Below, piece by piece: positions 39,309-47,954 of a stretch of DNA of 64,000 bases. Source of the stretch: Halobaculum sp. XH14 (GTDB lineage: Archaea > Halobacteriota > Halobacteria > Halobacteriales > Haloferacaceae); the NCBI RefSeq assembly GCF_032116555.1, contig NZ_CP134949.1, positions 1,798,001-1,862,000 on the forward strand, given 5' to 3'. The position numbers and the translations under genes were made by a program. The first letter of the stretch is position 1, and the number at the start of each line of letters is the position of its first letter. Below the pieces are notes generated by a model. It saw only the letters and a list, made by a program, of their open reading frames with translations, was not told the DNA's origin and did not search any database.

Positions 39309-40172
39309 ATGACCATCGGCTTCATCGGCGGCAGCGGCATCTACGAGGCGCTCCCGCTGGAAAACACCCGAACCGAGGACGTCACGACACCCTTCGGCGA
39401 CCCCTCCGCGCCGCTCGAGATCGGCGAGTTCGGCGACACCGGCCGGGAGGTCGTCTTCCTCCCGCGCCACGGCCCCGACCACCAGCGCTCGCCGACCGAC
39501 CTGCCGTACAAGGCGAACGTCTACGCACTGAAGGAGGCCGGCGTCGAGTACGTTCTCGCCAGCAACGCGGTCGGGTCGCTCCGCGAGGAGCTGCCGCCAC
39601 AGACGCTCGTCGTCCCCACGCAGATCTACGACCGGACGAAGCTCCGGGACCTCTCGTACTTCGGCGACGGCGTCGTCGTCCACCAGCCGTTCGCTCGCCC
39701 GTACTCGCCGGAACTCGTCGAACATCTGGCCGAGTCGGCACGCGAGGCGACCGACGCCGAGGTCGCCGAGGGCGGCACGTACGTCTGCATCGAGGGGCCC
39801 CAGTACTCCACGAAAGCCGAGTCCGAGTTCTACCGCGACCAGGGCTGGGAGATCGTCGGGATGACCGCGATCCCGGAGGCGAAGCTGGCCCGCGAAGCCG
39901 AGATGGCGTACGCCACGCTCGCGGGCGTGACCGACTACGACGTCTGGAACGAGGAGAGCGAGGTCACACTGGAGGAGGTCCTGAAGAACGCCGCGAAGAA
40001 CGAGGACGCGATCAAGGAGACGGTCGAGCACGCGATCCGGACGTTCCCCGAGGACCTGGAGTGTGAGGCGCACGGCTCGCTGGCGGGAACGATCAACACG
40101 CCCGCCGAGGCGATTCCGGCCGAGACGCGCGAGAAACTCGCGCCCTTCATCGAGGAGCATCTCGACGACTGA
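39309..40172 (+). CDS. mtnP: S-methyl-5'-thioadenosine phosphorylase
   Basis: A 287-residue purine phosphorylase that cleaves methylthioadenosine to adenine and methylthioribose 1-phosphate. IGFIGGSGIYEALPLE, FLPRHGPDHQRSPTDLPYKA, VLASNAVGSLREELPP and GTYVCIEGPQYSTKAESEFY are family signatures; GMTAIPEAKLAREAEMAYAT covers the ribose site. It is slightly long for the family owing to a C-terminal helical tail. CCTTTAGC lies about 33 nt upstream. The likely methylthioadenosine deaminase gene is close by, offering a competing route for the same metabolite. Confidence 0.93.
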   Translation: MTIGFIGGSGIYEALPLENTRTEDVTTPFGDPSAPLEIGEFGDTGREVVFLPRHGPDHQRSPTDLPYKANVYALKEAGVEYVLASNAVGSLREELPPQTLVVPTQIYDRTKLRDLSYFGDGVVVHQPFARPYSPELVEHLAESAREATDAEVAEGGTYVCIEGPQYSTKAESEFYRDQGWEIVGMTAIPEAKLAREAEMAYATLAGVTDYDVWNEESEVTLEEVLKNAAKNEDAIKETVEHAIRTFPEDLECEAHGSLAGTINTPAEAIPAETREKLAPFIEEHLDD

Positions 40173-40214
40173 GGACGACGGCGCCCGCACTACGGCCGGG
40201 TCGAACCCGGACGT

Positions 40215-41090
40215 TCAGTCCGCGGCCGCCTCGTCGGCGGCCCCCGCCGTCGTCGCGTCCTTCACCCAGAGGTCGCCGAAGAGGTCGTCCTGCTGGAGGG
40301 TGAGCGTTCCGCGGTGTGCGAGAAACAGCAGCGCGAGATACGTCATCACCGGCGTCTCGTCGGACTCGCCGCCGCGGAGTTCACGGAACAGCACCTCCCC
40401 CCGTCCGCGCTCGTAGTGGGGGCGCAGGCGGTTCCGGACGTCCTCGATGACGGTCTCGATGTCCTCCTCGTGGGTCGCGCCGGTGACGTCGCCCTCGCCG
40501 GGTTCACCCTCGCGGCGGAAGTCGTCCTCGCCGTGGTACTCCAGCGTCTGCGTGCCCCGCGAGAAGCCGCGCGGCGACTCGCTCGTGTCGTACTCGCGCG
40601 ACTCCTTCCACCACGACCCGCGCTCGGCGTCGCGGAGTTCGTGGACCAGTTCGTCCAGCGTCTCGGGCGACCCCCGGGTGGACTTGCGATCGATGCGGCG
40701 CTCCATCTCGTCCTCCAGGGCGTCAACCGGGTCGAAGCCGTCGAACCCCTCGCCTTCGGCCCCCGCCTCCATCGGGCCGCCCTCGAAGGCGGCCTCCCAC
40801 GGTTCGACCTCCTCGGCCTCCTCCTCCTCGTCCTCTGCGAGCATCGCGTCGGACTTCATCCGGAGGAGGACCGAGGCGTAAAACAGCGCGCGGCCGCCCG
40901 TCCGGAGGTCGGCCGCGTCGAGGCGGTCGAGAAACGCGTCGGTCACCTCGACCACGTCGATGTCCCACGGGTCGATCTCGCCCTCCTCGGCGAGCTGGAC
41001 GAGCAGTTCGACCGGCTCGACCTCGTCGTCGTCGGTCTCCGGCCCGCCCTTCCCGTCGTCCGGGAGCACCTCGTGGGGCGACTCAATCAT
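40215..41090 (-). CDS. scpA: Segregation and condensation protein A (ScpA)
   Basis: A 291-residue kleisin that bridges the SMC dimer. The N-terminal PVELLVQLAEEGEIDPWDID and LRTGGRALFYASVLLRMKSD match ScpA; the C-terminal winged helix includes PVMTYLALLFLAHRGTLTLQ and DLFGDLWVK. The middle is a long acidic, low-complexity linker (about residues 85-215), longer than in bacteria. Its ATG overlaps the smc stop by 8 nt, so the pair is translationally coupled. ScpB is not adjacent. Confidence 0.92.
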   Translation of the reverse strand: MIESPHEVLPDDGKGGPETDDDEVEPVELLVQLAEEGEIDPWDIDVVEVTDAFLDRLDAADLRTGGRALFYASVLLRMKSDAMLAEDEEEEAEEVEPWEAAFEGGPMEAGAEGEGFDGFDPVDALEDEMERRIDRKSTRGSPETLDELVHELRDAERGSWWKESREYDTSESPRGFSRGTQTLEYHGEDDFRREGEPGEGDVTGATHEEDIETVIEDVRNRLRPHYERGRGEVLFRELRGGESDETPVMTYLALLFLAHRGTLTLQQDDLFGDLWVKDATTAGAADEAAAD

Positions 41091-44000
41091 CCGCGCTCAC
41101 CTCGGCGCCGGCGACCTCGCCGTCCTCGCCGAGCTGGATGCCCGTGACCGCCGAGACGTTGTCGTCCTGCATCGTCACGCCGATCGCGCGCTCGGAGCGT
41201 TCGAGCAGCGCCGAGCGGTGGCTGACGACGACGAACTGGGCGTCGCCGGCGAGTTCGTCGACCATCTCCCCGACGCGGTCGGCGTTGACGGCGTCGAGGA
41301 ACGCGTCGACCTCGTCCAGCGCGTAGAACGGCGCGGGGTTGTGCCGCTGGATGGCGAAGATGAACGCGAGCGCGGTCAGCGACTTCTCCCCGCCCGACAT
41401 CGCGTCGAGCCGCTGGACGGGCTTGTCGGCGGGCTGGGCCTTCATCGTCAGGCCGCCCTCGAACGGGTCCGCCTCGTCCTCGAGGACGAGTTCGCCGGTC
41501 CCGGCCGAGAGGCGCTGGAAGATGTCGCGGAACTGCTCGTCGATGGCCTCGAAGGCGTCCATGAACGTCCCCTTCTTCTCGGCCTCGAACCGCTCGATGC
41601 GCTCCTCGATCGCGTCGCGCTCGTCGGCGAGCACGCCGCGACGTTCCTGCATGTCCTCGAGGTCCGCCTCCACGTCGTCGTACTCCTCGATGGCGAGCAT
41701 GTTCACCGGTTCGAGCGCCTCCATCTCGCCCTGCAGCCGCTCGATCTCGACCTCGACGGTGTCGTGGTCCGGAACGTCCTCGGGGTCGTAGTCGCCGACG
41801 GTGTCCTCGAGTTCGTCGATCTCCCACTCGAGGCGTTCGGCGGTCTCGCGCAGCGAGTCGAGCTTCGACTCGACGCGCTCGACGTCGGCCTCCTGCTCGT
41901 CGCGGGACTCCTTCGCCTCGCGGAGGTCGGCCTTGATCTCCTCGCGGTCCTCCTTGAGATCCGCCAGCTCCTCCTCCAGTTCCGCGATGGCCTCGCGCTT
42001 CGCCTCCAGCCCCGACTCGCGCTCCTCGATCTCCTCCTCGAACCCCGCGATTCGCTCCTCCGCGTCGGCCTTCTTGTTCTGTGCCTCCTCGACGGCGTCG
42101 TGGAGGTCGTCGATGGCGTCCTCGGCGTACTGCTTTTGCAACTGGAGTTCGTTGAGGTCGCCGTCGAGCTCGTCCATCCGTCCCTCGAGTTCGTCGATCT
42201 CCTCGTCGATCTCGTCGGCGCGCGCGGAGAGTTCGGGAATCTTCGAGTCGGCGAGTTCGGCCTCGAGGTCGGCGATGTCGGCCTCGACCGACTCGATCTT
42301 CCCGTCGCGCTCGTCGATCTTCCCGTCGAGTTCGGTCATCTCCTCGTCGACGGACTCGCGCTCCTCGCGGAGCTCCTCCAGCCTGTCCTCGAGTTCCTCG
42401 ACCCGCTCCTCCTTCGCGGAGACGTTCTGTTTCGCGAGTTCGAGGTCGCCCTCCACGTCCCGGACCTTGTCCGCGGCGTCGGCGGCGCGCGACCGGGCGT
42501 CCTCCAGGTCGTCCTCCACGTCCTCGATCTCGGACTTGAGCTCCTGCCGGTCGTCCTCCAGTGAGTGGATCTCCTCCGCGACGCGCTCCAGTTTCCCCTT
42601 GCCGGACTTCGAGAAGGAGTAGCGCGACCCGCCGCCCGAGCCGCCGGTCATCGCCCCCGACTTCTCGACGAGGTCGCCGTCGAGCGTCACCATCCGGTAC
42701 TCGCCCATCAGGTCGCGCGCGGTGTCCATGTCCTCGACGACGAGCGTCGAACCGAGCACGTACGAGAAGACGCCCTCGTACCGGGACTCGTAGTCGACGA
42801 GGTTGCGCGCGAAGTCGACGACGCCCGGGTGGCTCGGCATGCTCGGCAGGCCGCGGTCGTCCATCTCGGTGATGGGGAGGAACGTCGCGCGGCCCGCGTT
42901 GCGCTGTTTCAGGTAGTCGATGCAGTCGGAGCCGACGCCGTCGTCGTCGACGACGACGTTCGCCAGCCTGCCGCCCGCGGCCGTCTCACACGCCTTCGCG
43001 TACTGTGAGTCGACCGACGCGAGCCTGCCGACCGGTCCGTGGACGCCCGAGAAGTCGGCGTTCGTGACGGTCGTGACCGAGCGCGGCCACGAGGAGTCGC
43101 CCGAGTCGCCGGCTCGCGCCTCGAGCTTCGAGTACTCCTGCTGCTTCTCGCGGATGTCCTCCTCGACCTCGCTCAGGTCCCACTGGAGCTCCTTCTTCTC
43201 GGATTTGAGCTCCTCGATCGCGTCGTCGGCGGTCCCCTTGTTCTTCTCGGCCTTGTCGAGTTCCGAGTGGAGATCCGAGACGCGACGCTTCAGGTCGGGA
43301 AGCTCCGATTCGGCCTCCTCGATCTCGGTTTCGATCTCGGAGATCTCGTTCGAGCGGCGGCGCGCGTCGTCGAGCAGTCGGTCCTTCTCGCGCTGGAGCT
43401 CGTTCTTCGCGGCCTTCAGCTCCTCCAGTTCCCCCTTGCGCTCGGTGAGGTCGTCCTTCAACTCGTCGAACGCGGTGTCCGCGTTCTCGATCTCGGCTTC
43501 GACCTCCGCGAGCTCCGTCTCCTTCGAGGAGAGCGTGGACTTGAGGTTCGCCTTTTCGACTTTCACCTCGCGAATGTCCGCCTCCAGCTCCTCGACCTCC
43601 TCGCCCTTGCGGTCGATGTCGATGAACGCGCCGCGCCGTTCGTTCTCGGCCTCCTCGACGCGCTCCTCCTGGTTCTCGATCTTGCCTTCGAGCCGCGAGA
43701 CCTCGCCCTTGATCTCCTCGATCTCGGCCTTGATGGCGAGCTGTTCGTCCTCTCCCTTGCGTTCGATCTCGCGGTTCAGCGCCTCGAGGTCGTCCTGGAG
43801 GTCGTCGACGACCGCCTGCCGCTCGTCGAGTTCCTCGCGGAGCCCCGCGAGTTTCTCCTCGTTCGTGTCGATGCGGGATCTGGTCGAGTCGAGGTCGGCG
43901 CGCTTGTCCTCAAGTTCGGCGGCCTTCAGATAGCCCTCGTACTCCTCCTTCTCCTCGCGGAGGTCCTTGTACTGGAGCGCGGTCTCCCGCTCGTCCGAGA

Positions 44001-44673
44001 GCTGTTCGAGCCGGTCCTCCTTCTCCTCGATGCGGAGGTCCGCCTCGTCGATGCGCTCCTCGACGGTCTCGAGTTCCGCGAACGCGTCCTCCTTTTTCGC
44101 GTCGAACTCCGCGACGCCGGCGATCTCGTCGATGATCTCGCGCCGCTGGAACGGCGTCATGTTGATGATCTCGGTGACGTCGCCCTGCATGACGACGTTG
44201 TACCCCTCGGGCGTGACGCCGGCCTGGGCGAGCAGGTCGCGGATGTCCGAGAGGTTCACCGAGCGGTCGTTCAGGTAGTAGTACGAGTAGTAGTTGTCGT
44301 CGGTCTCTTTCACCCGACGTCGGATGCTGATCTCGTCGACCTCGCCGACCTTCTCGGTGCCGGCGGCGTTGACGACCTGCGTCCGATCGACGCTCCGGTC
44401 GCCGTTGTCGAGGATCACCTCGACGCTGGCTTCCCGCTCGCCGCCGGTCCGTTCCTCACCCTCGTGGCCCGGATTGTAGATGAGGTCGGTGAGCTTCTCC
44501 GCGCGGATGCCCCGCGTCCGTGCGAGGCCGAGCGCGAACAGGACGCCGTCGATGATGTTGGATTTGCCCGAGCCGTTCGGCCCGGTGATGACGGTGAAGT
44601 CCTCGTAGAACGGGATTCGGGTCTTCCGCCCGAAGCTCTTGAAATCGTCCAGAACGAGTTCTTTGATGTGCAT
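41083..44673 (-). CDS. smc: Chromosome segregation protein SMC
   Basis: A 1,196-residue condensin ATPase. Walker A is GPNGSGKSNIIDGVLFALGL near residue 34; the C-terminal head has the ABC signature LDAMSGGEKSLTALAFIFAI (about 1087) and Walker B FYALDEVDAFLDAVNADRVG (about 1115). Two long coiled-coil arms flank the hinge (about 523-690), and GGSGGGSRYSFSK ends the hinge. The length is that of full SMC, not the shorter SMC-like Sph. It lies 67 nt after the coiled-coil gene and overlaps scpA by 8 nt. Confidence 0.96.
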   Translation of the reverse strand: MHIKELVLDDFKSFGRKTRIPFYEDFTVITGPNGSGKSNIIDGVLFALGLARTRGIRAEKLTDLIYNPGHEGEERTGGEREASVEVILDNGDRSVDRTQVVNAAGTEKVGEVDEISIRRRVKETDDNYYSYYYLNDRSVNLSDIRDLLAQAGVTPEGYNVVMQGDVTEIINMTPFQRREIIDEIAGVAEFDAKKEDAFAELETVEERIDEADLRIEEKEDRLEQLSDERETALQYKDLREEKEEYEGYLKAAELEDKRADLDSTRSRIDTNEEKLAGLREELDERQAVVDDLQDDLEALNREIERKGEDEQLAIKAEIEEIKGEVSRLEGKIENQEERVEEAENERRGAFIDIDRKGEEVEELEADIREVKVEKANLKSTLSSKETELAEVEAEIENADTAFDELKDDLTERKGELEELKAAKNELQREKDRLLDDARRRSNEISEIETEIEEAESELPDLKRRVSDLHSELDKAEKNKGTADDAIEELKSEKKELQWDLSEVEEDIREKQQEYSKLEARAGDSGDSSWPRSVTTVTNADFSGVHGPVGRLASVDSQYAKACETAAGGRLANVVVDDDGVGSDCIDYLKQRNAGRATFLPITEMDDRGLPSMPSHPGVVDFARNLVDYESRYEGVFSYVLGSTLVVEDMDTARDLMGEYRMVTLDGDLVEKSGAMTGGSGGGSRYSFSKSGKGKLERVAEEIHSLEDDRQELKSEIEDVEDDLEDARSRAADAADKVRDVEGDLELAKQNVSAKEERVEELEDRLEELREERESVDEEMTELDGKIDERDGKIESVEADIADLEAELADSKIPELSARADEIDEEIDELEGRMDELDGDLNELQLQKQYAEDAIDDLHDAVEEAQNKKADAEERIAGFEEEIEERESGLEAKREAIAELEEELADLKEDREEIKADLREAKESRDEQEADVERVESKLDSLRETAERLEWEIDELEDTVGDYDPEDVPDHDTVEVEIERLQGEMEALEPVNMLAIEEYDDVEADLEDMQERRGVLADERDAIEERIERFEAEKKGTFMDAFEAIDEQFRDIFQRLSAGTGELVLEDEADPFEGGLTMKAQPADKPVQRLDAMSGGEKSLTALAFIFAIQRHNPAPFYALDEVDAFLDAVNADRVGEMVDELAGDAQFVVVSHRSALLERSERAIGVTMQDDNVSAVTGIQLGEDGEVAGAEVSADD

Positions 44674-44740
44674 GAAACGTGTGGTGGACCCGTGTGGTGT
44701 GTTCGTGAGGGACGGGTAGCCCGGCCTCGGCGGCGGTCGA

Positions 44741-45058
44741 CTACGCGACGATGATGTCGTCGCTCTCCTCGGCGTCGTCGCCCTCGACGGATTCCTCGTC
44801 GTCGGGAGCGTCCGTTTCCGCGGTCGATTCGGAGGGCTGCTCGGTCGAATCGGACGCTGCCTCCGCAGCTTCGGTCGCCGACGCGTTCGGAACGAACTCG
44901 GCGTGGGAGTCGGCGCCGGACTCCTCGGCCGGGACGTCAGCGGCCGATTCGAGCTGGCTGATCCGCTCTTTCGTCTCGACGAGCTCCTCGGTCAGTCCGT
45001 CGACTGCCGCCTGCAGTTCCGCGACCTGCGTTTCGAGGTCTTCCACCCTGTTTCCCAT
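44741..45058 (-). CDS. Small coiled-coil acidic protein heading the smc operon (DUF7518-like)
   Basis: A 105-residue protein. Residues 3-40 are a heptad coiled coil (RVEDLETQVAELQAAVDGLT); the rest is disordered and very acidic (DDEESVEGDDAEESDDIIVA). A short protein of this kind upstream of smc occurs in haloarchaea; I associate it with DUF7518. Its place suggests a partner or assembly factor for SMC, which is inference. GGTTTATACG is 27 nt upstream, and a TGTGTCAGACACA palindrome adjoins the promoter. Confidence 0.8.
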   Translation of the reverse strand: MGNRVEDLETQVAELQAAVDGLTEELVETKERISQLESAADVPAEESGADSHAEFVPNASATEAAEAASDSTEQPSESTAETDAPDDEESVEGDDAEESDDIIVA

Positions 45059-45080
45059 GTACGGGCTGGGTGCTCCCGGA

Positions 45081-45103
45081 CGTATAAACCTGTGTCAGAC
45101 ACA
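45081..45103 (-). promoter_or_regulatory. smc-operon promoter with adjacent perfect palindrome
   Basis: GGTTTATACG (45081-45090, minus strand) is the TATA-like box, 27 nt from the start at 45058. TGTGTCAGACACA (45091-45103), with perfect 6-bp arms, abuts its upstream side where the BRE lies, a position suited to control of initiation. Confidence 0.6.
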
Positions 45104-45131
45104 GCGATGACGGGACCGTGGTCCGAAACCG

Positions 45132-45150
45132 CCGAATCCGGCCGATTCGG
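45132..45150. other. 7-bp hairpin or operator
   Basis: CCGAATC and GATTCGG are perfectly complementary around CGGCC. It is the second of three inverted repeats within about 100 bp. Confidence 0.4.
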
Positions 45151-45180
45151 GGCTCGATTCGACCGGTCGCGGATTCCAGT

Positions 45181-45204
45181 AGTAAAGTGTTACTCGCTAT
45201 ATGG
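45181..45204 (+). promoter_or_regulatory. Inverted repeat plus TATA-like box, possible presenilin promoter
   Basis: AGTAA and TTACT (45181-45194) form perfect arms around AGTG, directly followed by CGCTATATGG. This gives a plus-strand promoter-like element 267 nt before the first presenilin gene. No ATG or GTG begins at the expected transcription start. Confidence 0.35.
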
Positions 45205-45470
45205 AACGCCATCTGCCGCTCTCAAGCGCCGACACGCCCCTCGTTCTGCGGATCCGGGGCCGTCGGCACCGATACTGGCCGCTCCGGTCCGTGTCGGTCC
45301 CCAGCGGGGAGCACCAGACTGTTGCCCAGTCGGACGCGTCCCGAGTCACCGGACACGCTCCCGGAGGAGACACCCCAGCCACTGGAATGCGGCCGGCCAC
45401 AGTGCCGTTCGGGGTCGCGTACGCGCGAAGAACCACAACCCCCAAACCCCGCCGCTTCGAACCGCCGACG

Positions 45471-46484
45471 ATGAACACTCGCCGCGTGCGTGGCGTCGCC
45501 ATCGCCGGGCTCGTCTTCCTCGTCGTCCAGGTCGGCGCGGTATCGCTGGTTCCCGCCTTCGAGTCCGCCAACTACCAGGCGACGGAGAACCCGCAGGACC
45601 CGACCAACAGCGTCGTCTACCTGGGGGCGATTCTCGTCGTCACCGCGCTCATGCTCGCCGCGTTCCGCTACGACCTCGACCAGCTCATCCGGGGCGTGAT
45701 CGTCCTCTCCTCGGGCCTGCTCGCGTGGTACGTCTTCTCGGTCGCGCTCCCGCCCAACGCCGCCGTCGTCGCGGCGGCGCTCGTCGCGGTCGCGCTCTGG
45801 GTGTACCCCGAATGGTACGTCATCGACACGGCGGGCGCGTTGATGGGCGCCGGAGCCGCCGGCCTGTTCGGGATCAGTTTCGGATTGCTCCCCGCCATCG
45901 TCCTCCTGACGGCGCTCGCCGTCTACGACGCGATCTCGGTGTACGGCACCGAGCACATGCTCGATCTCGCTGAGGGCGTGATGGCGCTCAAGATTCCGGT
46001 CGTGCTGGTCATCCCGCTCACCTGGTCCTACTCGCTGCTCGACGCCGAGTTCGCCGACGAGGACGACGCGGACACGACGGACGGACCGGACGTGGACGGC
46101 CCCGAGACCGCCGACGGCGGCGTCTCCGAACGGGAGTCCGGCCCCGAACGACACGCTCACGGTGGGGAGGATGACGAACGAGACGTGTTCTTCATCGGAC
46201 TCGGCGACGCCGTGATGCCCGCCGTGATGGTCGCCTCCGCCGCGTTCTGGTCTCCGGCGACGCCGCTCGGAATCCCTGGTCTGCCGGCGATGGGGCTGCC
46301 CGCGCTGCTCTCGATGGTCGGCACGTTCCTGGGACTGGGTCTCCTCCTCCGGATGGTGATGAAGGGCCGAGCCCACGCGGGGCTCCCGCTGTTGAACGGC
46401 GGCGCGATCGGCGGCTACCTGCTCGGGTCGCTCGTCGCCGGCGTGCCCCTCGTCACCGCGCTCGGGCTCGGGACGTACCTGTGA
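45471..46484 (+). CDS. Presenilin-family intramembrane aspartyl protease (first of two)
   Basis: A 337-residue polytopic protease of the presenilin/signal-peptide-peptidase-homologue family, which cleaves helices inside the membrane. The first catalytic aspartate is D153 in LAVYDAISVYGTEHM and the second D246 in FFIGLGDAVMP (GxGD). GLPLLNGGAIGGYLLG replaces the canonical PAL motif near the C-terminus. About nine hydrophobic segments are seen. A hydrophilic acidic loop (about residues 190-235, DEDDADTTDGPDVDG) separates the catalytic halves. The ATG at 45471 gives MNTRRVRGVAIAGLVFLVVQ, a proper first helix. Substrates are unknown. Confidence 0.9.
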   Translation: MNTRRVRGVAIAGLVFLVVQVGAVSLVPAFESANYQATENPQDPTNSVVYLGAILVVTALMLAAFRYDLDQLIRGVIVLSSGLLAWYVFSVALPPNAAVVAAALVAVALWVYPEWYVIDTAGALMGAGAAGLFGISFGLLPAIVLLTALAVYDAISVYGTEHMLDLAEGVMALKIPVVLVIPLTWSYSLLDAEFADEDDADTTDGPDVDGPETADGGVSERESGPERHAHGGEDDERDVFFIGLGDAVMPAVMVASAAFWSPATPLGIPGLPAMGLPALLSMVGTFLGLGLLLRMVMKGRAHAGLPLLNGGAIGGYLLGSLVAGVPLVTALGLGTYL

Positions 46485-47383
46485 CCGACGCCCGGCTTCG
46501 GGGTGCGGTCGGCACCGGGGGACTGTTCCTCGCGGTGCAACTGCTCGCGCTCGCCGTCGCGCCGCGACTGGCGACCGACGGCGTCAGCTACGGGAGCGGC
46601 GGCGACGCGCTCGTCCCACTCGTCCTGGGACTCGTCGTGGGCACCATCCTCTCGCTCGCGGTGGTTCGCTACCGGCGGAGCCGACGCCTCGTGCGCGCGA
46701 TGATGCTCGTTTCGCTCGGCGTCGCCGTCTCGCTCGCGCCGTACGCCTTCTTCGGTCCCCTCGCCGGATTACTCGCGGGGACAGTCGCCGTGGTGCTCGC
46801 CTGGCGGGTCCCGCGCTGGGAGGTGCGAAACCTCGTGGCGGTCGTCGGCGTCGCCGGTGCGGCGGGGCTGTTCGGCGCGAGCCTCTCGCCGCCGTACGCG
46901 CTCGCGGCGCTCGCGCTGGCCGCCGTCTACGACGCCTACGCCGTGTACGTCTCGGGCCACATGAAGACGCTCGCGGTCGCCAGCGAACGGATGGACCTCC
47001 CGTCGATGTTCGTCGTGCCGGCCGGCGAGGGGCCCCGCGGTGGCCGACTCGACCTCGACGCGACGGCCGACCGTGACATGGAGCGGCGGGGTGAGCCGGC
47101 CGCGACCGTGCTCGGGGCAGGTGATGCGCTGTTTCCCGCGATGCTGGCCGCCAGCGCCGCGGTACACGGCGCGGCGGGTGGCTGGTTCGGCTCCGCCGCG
47201 TCGGTCGCCTTCGGCCTCGTCCCCACGGCGCTGGGCGCGCTCGTCGGTTCGGTCGTCGGGTTCGCGGCGCTCCAGGTCCTCGTCCAGCGGCGGGGCGGCA
47301 TGTACGCCGGGCTCCCGTTCATCAACGGGGGCGCGATGCTCGGATTCCTCGTCGCCGCGCTCGCAAGCGGCATCCCGTTCTGA
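46481..47383 (+). CDS. Presenilin-family intramembrane aspartyl protease (second of two)
   Basis: A 300-residue paralogue of the preceding gene, starting with GTG inside its stop codon (GTGA overlap). Both catalytic aspartates are kept: D151 in AAVYDAYAVYVSGHM and D215 in VLGAGDALFP. GLPFINGGAMLGFLVA stands where PAL would be. The loop between catalytic halves is short and basic/acidic mixed rather than the long acidic loop of its partner. Retention of both aspartates suggests that both copies are active. The overlap ensures equal synthesis and may mean a hetero-oligomer. Confidence 0.88.
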   Translation: MTDARLRGAVGTGGLFLAVQLLALAVAPRLATDGVSYGSGGDALVPLVLGLVVGTILSLAVVRYRRSRRLVRAMMLVSLGVAVSLAPYAFFGPLAGLLAGTVAVVLAWRVPRWEVRNLVAVVGVAGAAGLFGASLSPPYALAALALAAVYDAYAVYVSGHMKTLAVASERMDLPSMFVVPAGEGPRGGRLDLDATADRDMERRGEPAATVLGAGDALFPAMLAASAAVHGAAGGWFGSAASVAFGLVPTALGALVGSVVGFAALQVLVQRRGGMYAGLPFINGGAMLGFLVAALASGIPF

Positions 47384-47388
47384 GGAAA

Positions 47389-47425
47389 CTATCAGCGGAC
47401 CATGTCACCCCCCTATCAGCGGACC
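47389..47425. repeat. 13-bp direct repeat after the presenilin genes
   Basis: CTATCAGCGGACC occurs at 47389-47401 and 47413-47425, a 24-bp spacing, just after the second presenilin stop and in a convergent intergenic gap. Origin unknown. Confidence 0.6.
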
Positions 47426-47483
47426 GGGTCCTCACCCCGCCCAATTTCCCCGGCCGTCGAATCGAAGCCGTCGTCCCGACAGA

Positions 47484-47954
47484 TCACTCCGACCCGGCAC
47501 CGTCGCGGACCTTGACGGCCATCCCGGCGTCGAAATCGAGCATCCCTTCGGCCGACAGTTCCGCCCGGCCGACGCCGAGCAGGTCGCCGTCCTCGTGGAC
47601 GACCGCCACCTCGTCGTGCGGCCTGACGGCCGGGTCGACCTCGGCGACGAACTTCGCGAACACGTTCTTCCCCTCGCGCACGAACGGCGCGCTCTCGTCG
47701 CCGACGACGACGCTGTAGGCCGGGTGGTCGAGCGCCGCACGGAGCCGCCTGCCGCCCTCCAGTCCCAGCGTGAACCGGCCGTCGGTCCGGTAGGAGACGA
47801 CCCGGCCGCCGTCGGCGACGACCTGCCGCGGGCGGCCGCTCGTCGAGCGCCGCACCTCGACGTCGTCGTCCGGAAAGAGCGCCTCGCCGGCGGTCGCACC
47901 GAACTGGTAGTCCGCGACGGTCCGCAGGTCCGCGATCGTGGGGATCGAACTCAC
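47484..47954 (-). CDS. PUA-domain protein
   Basis: A 156-residue protein. The C-terminal about 80 residues form a PUA RNA-binding domain: PFVREGKNVFAKFVAEVDPA, VRPHDEVAVVHEDGDLLGVG and RAELSAEGMLDFDAGMAVKV. The N-terminal part (ADYQFGATAGEALFPDD) resembles the pre-PUA segment of archaeal tRNA-guanine transglycosylase-related proteins. Its GTG start overlaps the stop of the NYN nuclease gene by 4 nt. An RNA-binding partner of that nuclease is a natural inference. Confidence 0.85.
   Translation of the reverse strand: MSSIPTIADLRTVADYQFGATAGEALFPDDDVEVRRSTSGRPRQVVADGGRVVSYRTDGRFTLGLEGGRRLRAALDHPAYSVVVGDESAPFVREGKNVFAKFVAEVDPAVRPHDEVAVVHEDGDLLGVGRAELSAEGMLDFDAGMAVKVRDGAGSE

Larger units (their letters stand above)
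45059..45470. other. Regulatory region between the smc operon and the presenilin genes
   Basis: This 412-bp divergent region has the smc-operon promoter and three inverted repeats. No convincing gene is seen; a plus-strand frame extending the first presenilin upstream to 45201 encodes Arg/Pro-rich sequence of non-native type. If the TATA-like CGCTATATGG at 45195-45204 drives the presenilins, their mRNA has a leader of about 240 nt. Confidence 0.6.
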
